Program-made: the position numbers and the translations under genes | Notes under the pieces: generated by a model | The model's database searches: none | What the model was told of the DNA's origin: nothing | What the model saw: only the letters and a program-made list of their open reading frames with translations | Shown here: piece after piece, positions 11,864-22,079 of the stretch | How the letters are laid out: each line of letters opens with the position of its first letter | How positions within the stretch are numbered: position 1 is the stretch's first letter | Source: Bubalus kerabau | Taxonomy: Eukaryota; Chordata; Mammalia; Artiodactyla; Bovidae | DNA length: 64,000 nucleotides | Direction: 5' to 3' | NCBI RefSeq assembly: GCF_029407905.1 | Contig: NC_073645.1 | Coordinates: 46,005,501-46,069,500 of the forward strand

Positions 11864-12908
11864 GTGGAAAATTCTGAAAGAGATGGGAATACCAGACCAC
11901 CTGACCTGCCCCTTGAGAAACCTATATGCAGGTCAGGAAGCAACAGTTAGAACTGGACATGGAACAACAGACTGGTTCCAAATAGGAAAAGGAGTACGTC
12001 AAGGCTGTATATTGTCACCCTGCTTATTTAACTTCTATGCAGAGTACATCATGAGAAATGCTGGGCTGGAAGAAGCACAAGCTGGAATCAAGATTGCTGG
12101 GAGAAATCTCAATAACCTCAAATATGCAGATGACACCACCCTTATGGCAGAAAGTGAAGAGGAACTAAAAAGCCTCTTGATGAAAGTCAAAGAGGAGAGT
12201 GAAAAAGTTGGCTTAAAGCTCAACATTCAGAAAACAAAGATCATGGCATCTGGTCCCGTCACTTCATGGCAGATAGATGGGGAAACAGTGGAAACAGTGT
12301 CAGACTTTATTTTTTTGGGCTCCAAAATCACTGCAGATGGTGGCTGCAGCCATGAAATTAAAAGACACTTACTCCTTGGAAGGAAAGTTATGACCAACCT
12401 AGATAGCATATTCAAAAGCAGAGACATTACTTTGCCAACAAAGGTCCAGCTAGTCAAGGCTATGGTTTTTCCAGTGGTCATGTATGGATGTGAGAGTTGG
12501 ACTGTGAAGAAGGCTGAGTGCCGAAGAATTGATGCTTTTGAACTGTGGTGTTGGAGAAGACTCTTGAGAGTCCCTTGGACTGCAAGGAGATCCAACCAGT
12601 CCATTCTAAAGGAGACCAATCCTGGGTGTTCTTTGGAAGGACTAATGCTAAAGTTGAAACTCCAGTACTTTGGCCACCTCATGCGAAGACTTGACTCATT
12701 GGAAAAGACTCTGACACTGGGAGGGATTGGGGGCAGGAGGAGAAGGGGACGACAGAGGATGAGATGGCTGGATGGCATCACTGACTCAATGGACATGAGT
12801 TTGAGTGAACTCCGGGAGTTGGTGATGGACAGAGAGGCCTGGCATGCTGCGATTCATGGGATTGCAAAGAGTCAGACACAACTGAGCAACTGAACTGAAC
12901 TGAACTGA
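11864..12908 (+). mobile_element. BovB LINE, 5'-truncated, ~1.05 kb
   Basis: This is the 3' third of BovB, a non-LTR retrotransposon of the RTE clade. It begins in the RT domain and runs through the C-terminal region to the tail 'actgaactgaactgaa'. The short repeat (ggctcct/agctcct) at the two junctions with the interrupted Bov-tA is compatible with a small target-site duplication. 5' truncation is the usual product of target-primed reverse transcription. Confidence 0.96.
11883..12893 (+). pseudogene. BovB reverse transcriptase C-terminal fragment, open
   Basis: A continuous 336-codon frame from an internal Met to the natural BovB stop. The RT catalytic motif YADD lies at about residues 81-84, preceded by the conserved 'QGCILSPCLFN' block. 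Downstream is the BovB C-terminal region, with 'ESWTVKKAE' and a WCWRRLLRVPW block at about residues 221-231. The endonuclease domain and the N-terminal RT motifs are missing because the insertion is 5'-truncated, so the product cannot retrotranspose. Lack of stops or frameshifts points to a fairly young insertion. No evidence of expression is visible. Confidence 0.9.
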
Positions 12909-13034
12909 AGCTCCTCTGTCTATGGAATTCTCCAGGCAAGAATACTGGAGTCGGTAGCCATTGCCTTCTCCAGGGGATCTTCCCGACCAGGGATTGAACC
13001 TAGGTCTTCTACATTGCAGGCAGATCCTTTAGGG
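12909..13034 (-). mobile_element. Bov-tA SINE, right part (interrupted)
   Basis: Continuation of the SINE broken at 11863: it resumes at 'gctcctctgtctatgg' and runs through 'gcaagaatactggagtcggt' to the B-box complement 'cagggattgaacctaggtct'. The extreme head (AGCCACCAGGGAAGCCC) is missing or degenerate. Confidence 0.88.
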
Positions 13035-13154
13035 GCTTGCATTTTTATGTTGTACTGAGGTCTACAAATTATAGCGCCAGTTCTGGAGTTAATGAAAGAG
13101 TAATACAACGGGGAAAGAAATCACATCCAAAGAGCTTCTCTGATTCCTGGTACA

Positions 13155-13345
13155 CGTAACAGCTAAGACTCTGCAACCCCGTGGACTGTAACCTGCCAGA
13201 CTCCTGTCCATGGAATTCTCCAGGCAAGAATATTGGAGTAGGTTTGCATTCCCATCTCCAGGGGATCTTCCCAACCCAGGGATCGAACCCAGGTCTCCCA
13301 CATTGCAGGTGAATTCTTTACCGGCTGAACCACGAGGGAAGTCCA
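13155..13345 (-). mobile_element. Bov-tA SINE, diverged
   Basis: Minus-strand Bov-tA with an eroded tail ('cagctaagactctgcaaccc') and an intact head complement ('gaaccacgagggaagtcca'). Confidence 0.9.
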
Positions 13346-14107
13346 AAGTATTAAATATCAATACAAATGGATACTTAGAAAATGGCAAGATGCCCCGGGT
13401 TTAATCCCATCGTTGGTTTCAGCAGGGACCTTTACAGGATCACTGCAGACTTAGTACCTTCCATTCTATACCAGGAGTTTCCACAAGCCCATTTATCAAA
13501 GCTCTGAATCATCGCAGTATCTTCTCTAACACAGCTCGGCCTGATGATTTAAACAATACGGGGACCTTTAATTTATCAAGCTAATGTGATTACACAGCCA
13601 TCCCACAGTCTAGCCATCTCATAGGCACTCAAGTGGAGGCCCCTCCTATGAAATTTATGATCGGAAGCTTACACGCTTCCAGCCCCTTTAAATAGGAAAA
13701 TCTTTGCCGTAGTTGAGGGATGAGCTCATTCCACAATCTGGGGAAAAAAAAAAATCAAGCCCTTCCACAAGTGCCCTGCTCCATTAGTTTTTGCCACTCA
13801 TCCCCAGACACCGAGGTTTAAACACCATTTACCAACAAGCTTAATTTTAACCTGCCTTTACAGAGGATGCCAAATCAATTACGTATCAGCTGATAACGTC
13901 TGCGCATCTCGTGCTGGTGGCATCTGGGAACTAATGCTGCCCGTGAGGCTGACCGGGAGCAGCTTCACACAGCACCTTCTGGTTATTACAAGCATCACTC
14001 TGACCCAGAGCTGAATGTAGGGGCTTCAGACATAGCAGGCTGCATGGGGATTTTGCATCTTGAAGAAATCAGTTTGTATGCGGTATAATTAAAATACACC
14101 AGAGCAA
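13346..14107. other. Unique block, candidate conserved non-coding element
   Basis: No repeat or gene recognised. The part from about 13520 to 13960 is AT-rich and contains homeodomain-like cores ('gctaatgtgattaca', 'caaatcaattacgtatc') and a CAGCTG-type E-box in 'atcagctgataacg'. Conservation is inferred from style only, since no alignment was possible. Confidence 0.35.
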
Positions 14108-14235
14108 GGGACTTCCCCGGCAGTCCAGTAGTTAGGACTCTGTACTTCCACCGCAAGGGGCTTAGGCTTAATACCTCATTGGGGAACTGAGATCCTGCAT
14201 GCCATGCAGGGCAGTGAAAAACAATAAAATATAAG
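14108..14235 (+). mobile_element. CHR-type tRNA-Glu SINE
   Basis: The head 'gggacttccccggcagtcca', then GTAGTTAGGACTCTGTACTTCC, a degenerate B-box, 'ggggaactgagatcctgcat', and an A-rich tail. This is the cetartiodactyl tRNA-Glu SINE distinct from Bov-tA. Diverged. Confidence 0.85.
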
Positions 14236-14389
14236 GCACTAGAGCATAATTCAATTGGAATGGAGGTTCCCCATCAAACCACATGAGGCTGCAGAAATCT
14301 CCCCAACCTTAAAATGACCTACAAGGGGCAGGGTAGAAATTTCCTTCAGATCTTTGGAGTGTTTCCTCCTCTACTGATATACCTGTTTT

Positions 14390-14520
14390 CACCATTCAAA
14401 GATGGAAGGGACACGACATCTTCTCAGTCAAGTCTCTCATGTTGCAGATAAGGAAAGAGGCTCAAAGAAGTCAAGGAAGCAGCCTGAGGACACAGAGCAG
14501 TCAGTGAGAACAGGAACTAG
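14390..14520 (-). mobile_element. MIR-like SINE fragment
   Basis: 'gcagataaggaaagaggctc' followed by AAAGAAGTCAAGGAAG and an ACACAGAGCAGTCAGTG phrase is the complement of the MIR core (cf. TTTTACAGATGAGGAAACTGAGGC). Diverged. Confidence 0.45.
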
Positions 14521-14549
14521 ATGTGTAAAGGCCTGAAAAAGTGAGGGCA

Positions 14550-14785
14550 GCCCCACAAGGTAAGAGTCAGCGACCTCTGAAGTCAGACTGCCTGGGTTCA
14601 AGTCCCAACTCTTATCATTCATAAGTTACCAAAATTTAGGTAAGGTGACCCTCTCTAACCTCAGTTTTCACATCTGTAAAATGGGGATGTTAATCATGTC
14701 TGTCGCAAGGTTGCTGAGAGTAAATGGAATAATGCAAAATAGAGCACATACTAAGTACCCAAATGTAGGTTACTATTATCAGAAC
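14550..14785 (+). mobile_element. MIR SINE, near full length
   Basis: All MIR landmarks occur in order: 'agactgcctgggttcaagtc', 'cctcagttttcacatctgta' then AAATGGGGATGTTAAT, 'gagagtaaatggaataatgc', and 'gcacatactaagtaccc' with a TATTATC end. One of the best preserved MIR copies here. Confidence 0.88.
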
Positions 14786-14827
14786 TCAAGTTTCTCAATT
14801 CCGTGTCCTGGGTTCTATTTCACCAAA

Positions 14828-15142
14828 GTGAAGTGAAAGTTGCTCAGTAATGTCTGACTGTTTGCAACCCCATAGACTAGAAAGTCCATGGAAATCTCCA
14901 GGCCAGAATACTGGAGTGCGTAGCCTTTCCCTTATCCAGGAGATCTTCCCAACCCAGGGATCAAACCCAGGTCCCTCACATTGCAGGTGGATTCTTTACC
15001 AGCTGAACCACAAGGGAAGCCCAAGAATACTGGAGTGGATAGCCTATCCCTTCTCTAGCAGATCTTCCTGACCCAGGGATTGAACCCAGGTCCCCCATAT
15101 TGCAGGTGGATTCTTTACCAACTGTGCTATCAGTGAAGCCCA
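14828..15142 (-). mobile_element. Composite Bov-tA with partial second copy
   Basis: A complete minus-strand Bov-tA (14828-15022, ending 'ccacaagggaagccc') is followed at once by a second partial unit starting 'aagaatactggagtgg' and running to another SINE head (15024-15142, 'gctatcagtgaagccc'). The 8-bp TCACCAAA flanks the whole composite (14820-14827 and 15145-15152), so it moved as one unit. The same architecture recurs at 23688-23983. Confidence 0.9.
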
Positions 15143-15154
15143 TGTCACCAAACT

Positions 15155-15286
15155 GCTGCTGTTGCTAAGTTGCTTCAGTCCTGTCCGACTCTGTGCGACC
15201 CCATAGACGGCAGCCCACCAGGCTCCTCCGTCCATGGGATTTTCCAGGCAAGAGTACTGGAGTGGGGTGCCATTGCCTTCTCCGTT
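15155..15286 (-). mobile_element. Bov-A monomer SINE
   Basis: A minus-strand Bov-A body without tRNA head: (CTG)n-like start 'gctgctgttgctaagttgct', 'gcaagagtactggagtgggg', and end 'cattgccttctccg'. It is flanked by a perfect 10-bp target-site duplication TCACCAAACT (15145-15154 and 15287-15296). Confidence 0.93.
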
Positions 15287-15316
15287 TCACCAAACTATTC
15301 TCTATATATTATAGAT

Positions 15317-15796
15317 TCCTTGCCAACAAAGGTCCGTCTAGTCAAGGCTATGGTTTTTCCTGTGGTCATGTATGGATGTGAGAGTTGGACTGTGAAGAAG
15401 GCTGAGCACCAAAGAATTGATGTTTTTGAACTGTGGTGTTGGAGAAGACTCTTGAGAGTCCCTTAGACTGCAAGGACATCCAACCAGTCCATTCTGAAGG
15501 AGATCAGCCCTGGGATTTCTTTGGAAGGAATGATGCTAAAGCTGAAACTCCAGTACTTTGGCCACCTCATGTGAAGAGTTGACTCATTGGAAAAGACTCT
15601 GATGCTGGGAGGGATTGGGGGCAGGAGGAGAAGGGGACAACAGAGGATGAGATGGCTGGATGGCATCACTGACTTGATGGACGTGAGTCTGGGCGAACTC
15701 TGGGAGTTGGTGATGGACAGGGAGGCCTGGTGTGCTGCTATTCATGGGGTCTCGAAGGGTCGGACACGACTGAGCAACTGAACTGAACTGAACTGT
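15317..15796 (+). mobile_element. BovB LINE 3' fragment
   Basis: It starts in the C-terminal coding region ('ttgccaacaaaggtccgtct') and ends with the tail 'gactgagcaactgaactgaa'. Point mutations create in-frame stops, for example TAG in 'ccttagactgcaag' and TGA in 'cacctcatgtgaag'. Not coding. Confidence 0.95.
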
Positions 15797-16084
15797 CTCT
15801 GAGAATCTCTCAGATCTAAAGAAGGCTGTGCGCATACCCAGGGATGAGGCACCTACAAAGCTCCCAGTGGGCACATAGAGGCATGAAATGCATAAACCAT
15901 GGGTCTTTCAGAATTTGTTAATCTGATAAAAACTAATTTAATTGATGGCCAATTGGGAGGGATCCAAAAACAATCTAAAAGATAAATGACAACACTGAAG
16001 TTCATGAAATTCTAAGGTGCTTCCAAAGTGCTGTGGCTCCCTAGGTTTAATGAAATTAGATGGCAGCAAGACAAGGTCTGTAGC

Positions 16085-16258
16085 CTAGTGATGGAATTGT
16101 ATCTGTGTCAGTTTCCTGGTTTTGATAATGTTCTATGGTTATGTAAGATGCTATCATTGTGGGAAGCTGGTTGAAGAGTACACAGGAACTCTGTGCTATT
16201 TCTGCAACTTCTTATGAGTCTAAAATTACTTCAAATTAAAAAACTAAAATAAAATTAT
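16085..16258 (+). mobile_element. Old L1 LINE 3' end
   Basis: The L1 3' UTR phrase order is 'gtgtcagtttcctggttttg', 'ttctatggttatgtaagatg', GCAACTTCTTATGAGTCTAAAATTA, then an A-rich end. The related sequence back to about 15900 may belong to the same element but is less clear. Confidence 0.7.
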
Positions 16259-16847
16259 GGGCAGAATCCAGGAGTACCAAAAGATTAAGGGGACTCCTGG
16301 CAAGCTGTCAACATGTCAAGACATCAGGGCCAGGTGTGGGGAGCCATGGGTGGTGGGGGGAAGAACCTCCCCATGAGGGCACGGAGGACGTCAAGTCGTG
16401 AGGGACGAATAGGACTTGGTCAAGATCAGGGGAAGAAAGCAAGGCTCAAGGCAGGGGCCGCACTAGCTGGGGAGACTACTATGCCCCAGTCCCTCTCCAA
16501 AGGGTGCCGTCTCCCTGAACCAGGCTGTCTGGAGTCAACACCAAACTCAAGTGAACAGCCACAAACTCACCTTTGGGATTTCACAGACTATTTCAGTCCT
16601 GTTTTCATGAGTGTGGTTTCAGCTGCCCACCCAAGACTTCTCCCATCAAGCATGTGCTTACCTAAAAATAACTTCTGCTCACAAGCCAAACCCTCAGTGA
16701 GAAGACAAAAAGGATGGGGTTTTGCTTCTCACTAGCCCTACCTTTTGAAACCACAGCAGCTGCAAGCCAGCCCAGCATGGGGCAAGGGTTCTTCACCCAG
16801 AGATGAGAGGCAGTGAGAAAGTGAAGCTGTAAAGGAGCTTCCCCGGT
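16259..16847. other. Unique non-coding sequence
   Basis: No gene or repeat recognised. Open frames are short and without motifs. Confidence 0.55.
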
Positions 16848-17045
16848 GGGCTTCCCTGGTGACTCAAATGGTAAACAGTCTGCCTGCAAAGTGGGAAACT
16901 GGTGTTCGATCCCAGAGTTGGAAAGATCCCCTGGAGAAGGGAATGGCTACCCACTCCAGTTCTTGCCTAGAAAATCTCATGGACAGAAGATCCTGGGGAG
17001 CTACAATCCGTGGGGTTGTAAAGAGTCAGACACGACTGAATGACT
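16848..17045 (+). mobile_element. Bov-tA SINE
   Basis: Full-length plus-strand copy, 'gggcttccctggtgactcaa' to 'gagtcagacacgactgaatg'. It is preceded at about 16836 by a partial 'gagcttccccggt', suggesting a short local duplication of the head. Confidence 0.95.
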
Positions 17046-17159
17046 AACACTTTCAAAGGAAAATGAAAGAACACTTCATTCAACCCAAGTGTGCTATAAA
17101 CCAAGCTCTCTGACCTGCTCTCCCAGACTGACCCGATCCCATCCCATCAACTGATCCCC

Positions 17160-17450
17160 TCCTGGGATCTTGGCACTGGCTGTTCCCTCCTCCTGGGACG
17201 CTCTTTCTGAGCTACATACCGTGGTACCTTCCTGTCATTCAAGAATCAACTTAAACGTCACCTTTCTGGAAAGGCCTTCTCCAATCACCCAGACAGTCAC
17301 CCCTAACATGTAGCACTTATTATTGTCTGCTCTCTGATATTTATGAACTTGTCTATGAGATGGACCCTGTTCGTCAAGTCACTGCTGGAGTCTCAGCTCT
17401 TAGCGATGGGCAACAGTAGGTCCTCCATCACTGGATGGTGACTCTTAAAG
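17160..17450 (+). mobile_element. L2 LINE 3' end
   Basis: Well-ordered L2 landmarks: 'ggcactggctgttccctcct' CCTGGGACGCTC, 'aacttaaacgtcacctttct', GAAAGGCCTTCTCCAATCACCC, 'gtagcacttattattgtctg', and a closing 'caacagtaggtcctccatca'. Confidence 0.85.
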
Positions 17451-18838
17451 GGGGTGTAGAGCCTGAGTCAGAAGAGTTGAAGATGAAGGGTCAGGCTCCC
17501 AAATGGTTTTCATGAGCAAAGTTTCAGGATCAAGGGGCAATTCAATGTATTCTTGCCTTTCCTCCTTTCAGCCACTTGTCCGTCCAGCCAACCATTCTTT
17601 CCCATGGCCCGCATCCTGGGGATGTAACCTTGAATAAGACACACCTCCTATCTTAAAGGGACAAATAACCTTCTGATGGCAGAGACAGAATGGAGGTAAT
17701 TCCTGCAGTGACATGCTAAAGGCCAAAGGCGACTCCTGGGCTCTGGCTGGGCCCCTGTGGAGATGAGGGCCATTCATGCAGACAAGAAAACCAGAGCTAA
17801 AATCCCACGGAAGCTGCAGTGATGGAACACGTATGCTAGTTACATCCAGGGAATCCGATCAAAAAACCCAAAGAAAGTCACAGTCAAGGACAGACTGAGG
17901 ATAAAAGAGGCTCGCTCCCGAGATCTCTGCAGATTACCAGCCCCCATCTTTGCCATGGAAGAACTGGAACTCCTTCTCAGAAGAACGGCTGTGATCACTG
18001 CTACGTTCCATCTTAAAGAGCTTAACGCTCGCACCCACATACAAACATGAGCACACCCGTCCACACGCGAGCGCACACATACACAGACGCCCGGGGCCCA
18101 CCCCTGAAGAGCTCACGCAGAACTGGAATATGTGTTTTCTTTCAAAAAGCCCCAGAGGGCTTTAGATTTAGAACCTGCATTTAGAACCAACAAGCTTCCG
18201 GCAAAGTTCCCTCTGATTGTGGTTATAGAGGTGCATTGCGGTGTCAACAATAGGAGTATGAAATGGATCCAGGAGGATCTCAACAGGTGAGCCTTCCTAA
18301 GCGCCGAGAACATTCCAGTCACAATACAAAAGCTAGCCTGGGGACTCGGCTCAACACCCGGGAATGCACCCCCAGCCACTGCAGCACCCCTGCCCGGGAG
18401 AGCTGCCGGCTGGCCCTGTGCATTTCCTTCCTTGTTATGGCCCAGCCTCTTTAAAAATCAACTTCATAATGTACCCTGGAGTCACAAGCACAGCCCCGTG
18501 TTTATGGGCTCAGCCAGATCAGATAAAATTTCATTCTCTGAATTGGTTCCTAATTTAATTACTCCCCGGATAAGCGCTGGCCTCCCGCTGCTGCAGGGAA
18601 AGAACTCGGGAGGCACTGGCGCCACAAGCCACGAGCTGCAGCTCTCGCTTGGCAGCTGGTGGAGGATGAGCTGTTGCGGGGCCTCTGCAGGCCAGAGGGT
18701 GTTAGGACAGCAGGCGAGGGCCAGGCGGTCACCGCCTGTCCGCCCAGCCAGCCTGCGTTTACCATCCCCAGCCAATCAAGAGGGTGACCTGCCGCTTAGT
18801 AAAAGGGCTCAGGGAGAATGTTGAGGGTAACTGAGTCG
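17451..18838. other. Unique non-coding sequence
   Basis: No gene recognised. It includes a short CA/CG-rich patch (about 18028-18085) of alternating purine-pyrimidine 'gagcgcacacatacacag' character. From 18420 to 18560 lies an AT-rich block with TTTAATTA-like motifs. Confidence 0.5.
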
Positions 18839-18962
18839 ACTCTGAAAACCCAGATTCAATTCTGACTCTGTGTGGCCTTTCTGGGCCTCAGTTTCTCCAT
18901 CTGCAAAATGGGGCAGGACTATGTTCTCCTGAAGGCCTTTGCAAGCTCTAACATTCAGACAA
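18839..18962 (+). mobile_element. MIR SINE fragment
   Basis: The core 'gggcctcagtttctccatct' GCAAAATGGGG is a strong MIR signature, preceded by a GACTCTGTGTGGCCTTTCTGGG phrase. Confidence 0.72.
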
Positions 18963-19049
18963 GCCAGGGGAATCAGAACCTCATCTGAGAATCAGTCTTC
19001 CTTTAGGGCCAGGAGAAGAGCATACAAAAAAGTAAATGAATTATGGAAA

Positions 19050-19581
19050 GCAAGTAAAGATAGCTCAAAAAAATTAATCCTAGAAATGGAAACATGTCCA
19101 CACAAAGACTCATAAATGAATGTTTATAGCAGCATTATCCCTAAGAGCCAAAAAGTGGAACCACCCTATCAACAGATGAATGGATAAATGTAACGTAGCC
19201 TATTCATACAATGGGATATCATGTGGCCATATAAAGGAATGAAGTACTGATATAAGCTACCATATAGATGAACCATGAAACATGATGTTAAGTGAAAGAA
19301 ACCAGACACACAAAAAAAACATATCCTATGTGATTCCATTCATCTTAGGTCCAGAATAAAGAAATTAATAGAGATAAAGTAGATTCTTGGTTGCTTAGGG
19401 TGGGGGTAGTGAATGGGGAGATAGGGGGCTAACAGCTAAGAGGTACATGGTTTCCTTTTAATATGAGGACATGCTCTAAAAGAAAACACGGTTCTGGTTG
19501 CACACATCTGTGAACCTACTAAAAACTACTGAACTGTATGCTTTAAATGGTGAATTTTATGTCATGTGAATTACATCTCAT
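19050..19581 (+). mobile_element. L1 LINE 3' UTR, main part
   Basis: Clear L1 3' UTR: 'gtttatagcagcattatccc', AGCCAAAAAGTGGAACCAC, 'aaaggaatgaagtactgata', 'gtgattccattcatcttagg', 'gaactgtatgctttaaatgg', and 'gtgaattacatctca'. It is interrupted here by a BovB tail, and the last bases of the L1 reappear at 19897. Confidence 0.92.
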
Positions 19582-19896
19582 TATCCAGCCAGTCCATTCT
19601 GAAGGAGGTCAGCCCTGGGATTTATTTGGAAGGAATGATGCTAAAGCTGAAACTCCAGTACTTTGGCCACCTCATGCGAAGAGTTGACTCATTGGAAAAG
19701 ACTCTGATGCTGGGAGAGATTGTGGGCAGGAGGAGAAGGGGACGACAGAGGATGAGATGGCTGGATGGCATCACCGACTCCATGGACATGAGTCTGAGTG
19801 AACTCCGGGAGTTGGTAATGGACAGGGAGGCCTGGCGTGCTGCGATTCATGGGGTCACAAAGAGTCAGACATGACTGAGCGACTGAACTGAACTGA
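19582..19896 (+). mobile_element. BovB LINE 3' fragment inserted in L1
   Basis: It starts 'atccagccagtccattctga' and ends 'gactgaactgaactga'. It sits exactly between '...attacatctcatt' and 'aagctgttttataaaaagg', which are neighbouring parts of the L1 3' end. The L1 is therefore older than this BovB insertion. Confidence 0.93.
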
Positions 19897-19940
19897 AAGC
19901 TGTTTTATAAAAAGGATAGGTTGAATAGAAAAAAAAAAAC
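19897..19940 (+). mobile_element. L1 LINE 3' terminus, after BovB
   Basis: 'aagctgttttataaaaagg' matches the end of the L1 3' UTR (…TCAATAAAGCTGTTT) and is followed by an A-rich run. Confidence 0.7.
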
Positions 19941-20004
19941 TGTTGCATGATTTTTAAAAATAAATCAGATGAGAACATTGTAAAGTTAATATATATAACA
20001 TAAA

Positions 20005-20028
20005 TACACACACACACACACACACATT
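20005..20028. repeat. (CA)n microsatellite
   Basis: About eleven CA repeats in an AT-rich context downstream of the L1 A-rich tail. Microsatellites often arise from such tails. Confidence 0.93.
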
Positions 20029-20099
20029 CTCTCTAAACAGTTCCACGGCTTCATAACTAATCCAAAGGTACATAAACCACACAAAAAAAAACTGCTGAC

Positions 20100-21414
20100 T
20101 TGAAAGTGGGCAGGCTTGCATTTTTCTATTGATTTATTTCAGTTTTAACAGCCAAAAGCAAATTTATTTTCTACCATCGAAATGGCAACTGAGGTTTCAT
20201 CTACTCTTTAATACATCATTTTTATTCTCAGAACCAAATTGTGAACAATGCAAAAGATGCGTGTATTTTCAACAGCCAGCCGGTGAGCAAAGGATTTTCT
20301 TTCTTTTTGCCTGGAAGCTATTTCCAATGAAGAGGCCACATTTGCTAAGCTCCCTCTTCCCTTTTGTGTATCTTTCTAATTTCTCACAGAAACTGCTACG
20401 GAACAAGTATAAATAGCTTTCAAAGTTAGGGCGACACAGATGTCAGGCTGATCCCAATTCCATTATTCTGAGCATTCTTTCATCCTCTCATTTAGCGCTC
20501 CTGACAACTTTCTTCAGCAAATTCAACATGTCCTAAAAGCAGCTATTTCCTCTGACTTTCAAAACAATGCGGCTGGTCTGATATGGGGTTGGCTGGGGCC
20601 TTCCTAGAACTGTTACCTTGATCGAGAATTGTGAGAGAATAAGGGAAGGTCATAACATGTGGGTCCGGCTACAGATGACCACAGAAAGGGCAATTCTGAG
20701 TATCCCACAGTTCAAGAACATCCAGGTAAACAGGAAGATGGTCCTCTCTAAGGACTCACCATTTCGAAGCCCAGAGGGTATTTCTTTCAGATAAGAAATA
20801 CTGATGGGTCAAAGTAAGAGGCAACCAGGGGAAGTTGAGTGCTTAACCCTGGATGGTGCACGGGGCATGGTCAGGTTGATGACTCGGCTCGCCTCACCCC
20901 TCCCCTCAGATCACCACCCTGTTTTACTTGCTACCCTGAGTGGGGCTTGGCATCCTGGGATCCCGAGCAGAGAGATGCCCGAAGCTCCTACAGCCAGGAC
21001 ACCATGCCCTGTATGAGACCGAGAAGGATTCCTGCCATTTCAACTGAGTCCTGGTCCTAAAGCAACAGCGCATGGTGGGAGAGATGGAGCTGGCCCCCAC
21101 TCCACAGAAGGGCCCTGGGCTGCCTGGGATGCCAAGCAAAGGAGGTGCTGCTACCAGCCAACCAGAGGCTGGAGCGGGGGGACCCCCAGTCCTGCCAAGA
21201 TCCCCCTGGATCCCCACTCATTTGTCCTTCATCACATTGTGATGATAGGGGGTTTCCAGGTGGGGGACAGCCTGGATTCAGAGCTCACTTGTGGACCAGG
21301 TCGGCCCGCTCTCACCGACCAGACGACCTTCACTCTGTATTTGTTGAGACACTGGAGAGAGGCTTTCCAGCGAGGGCTGCCCCCTCGAGAATAAACCCGC
21401 TCCGTCCCAACACA
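20100..21414. other. Unique sequence; AT-rich candidate element at 20.1-20.6 kb
   Basis: No gene recognised. The first 500 bases are AT-rich, repeat-free and contain the inverted SOX-like pair ATTGT-GA-ACAAT (20238-20249). The remainder (20600-21414) is GC-richer and featureless to me. Confidence 0.4.
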
Positions 21415-21450
21415 GACACACACGCAGACACATACACACACACACACACA
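21415..21450. repeat. Imperfect (CA)n microsatellite
   Basis: CA repeats interrupted by 'cgcaga' and 'cata'. The open frames across it on both strands are repeat artefacts. Confidence 0.9.
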
Positions 21451-22079
21451 ATGCCAGGAGCAGAGGCCCCGGCCCAACCCGATTGTAGCCCCCAGTCTCT
21501 CATTCCAAAGAAGAGGGCAGAGAGCAAATGGGTGCTGACATCCTGTCTCCAGCAAACATCTGACAAGTCTGCGCTGTTCATCATGGAAAATAAAAAAGCT
21601 AAATGGCCCCAAGAATCTGCCAGAGGACGACATCCGACGGAGGCCCTCAACCTTGAACCAGAAACGAGACCACGGAAAGAGCACCACCGATCCTGAATTC
21701 TTCTCCACATCTTCTTAAAGCAACAGCAATTCTGAAATCGAGTGTCTGGTTACACAACTCAGAGACTAGCCAGCTGCAGCCAACTCCCACCTGGATGTCC
21801 AGGAAACTGAAGGCAGGGAAGCCGGCCGGTCCCACGGGACCTGGGCCAAAACTTCGCCCTGCCCAGGGTGGCTGCAACTTAACAGATGGCATGATCAAAA
21901 GTGTCTATTGGGAAACCCCACCGATTGGCCCAGTTCCCCAGGGCCACCCGCTTTCTTGTAATCCTGGAGATCCCTGATGTGCACAAAGCAAATGCAGCTT
22001 GTGTGTGTACATTTGGAAGGCTCTTTATATAAACAGGTTCACGAATCAGAGGGAACAATCCTCTGTAGACCAATAGTCT
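21451..22079. other. Unique non-coding sequence
   Basis: No gene, RNA or repeat recognised. Open frames of up to about 180 codons around 21.1-21.7 kb run through the CA repeat, which argues against coding. Confidence 0.5.

Noticed and set aside
12227..12796. 189-codon antisense frame over the BovB
   Set aside because: It is the mirror of the BovB coding frame and occurs in every BovB copy here (also at 42601-43155), so it is a shadow.
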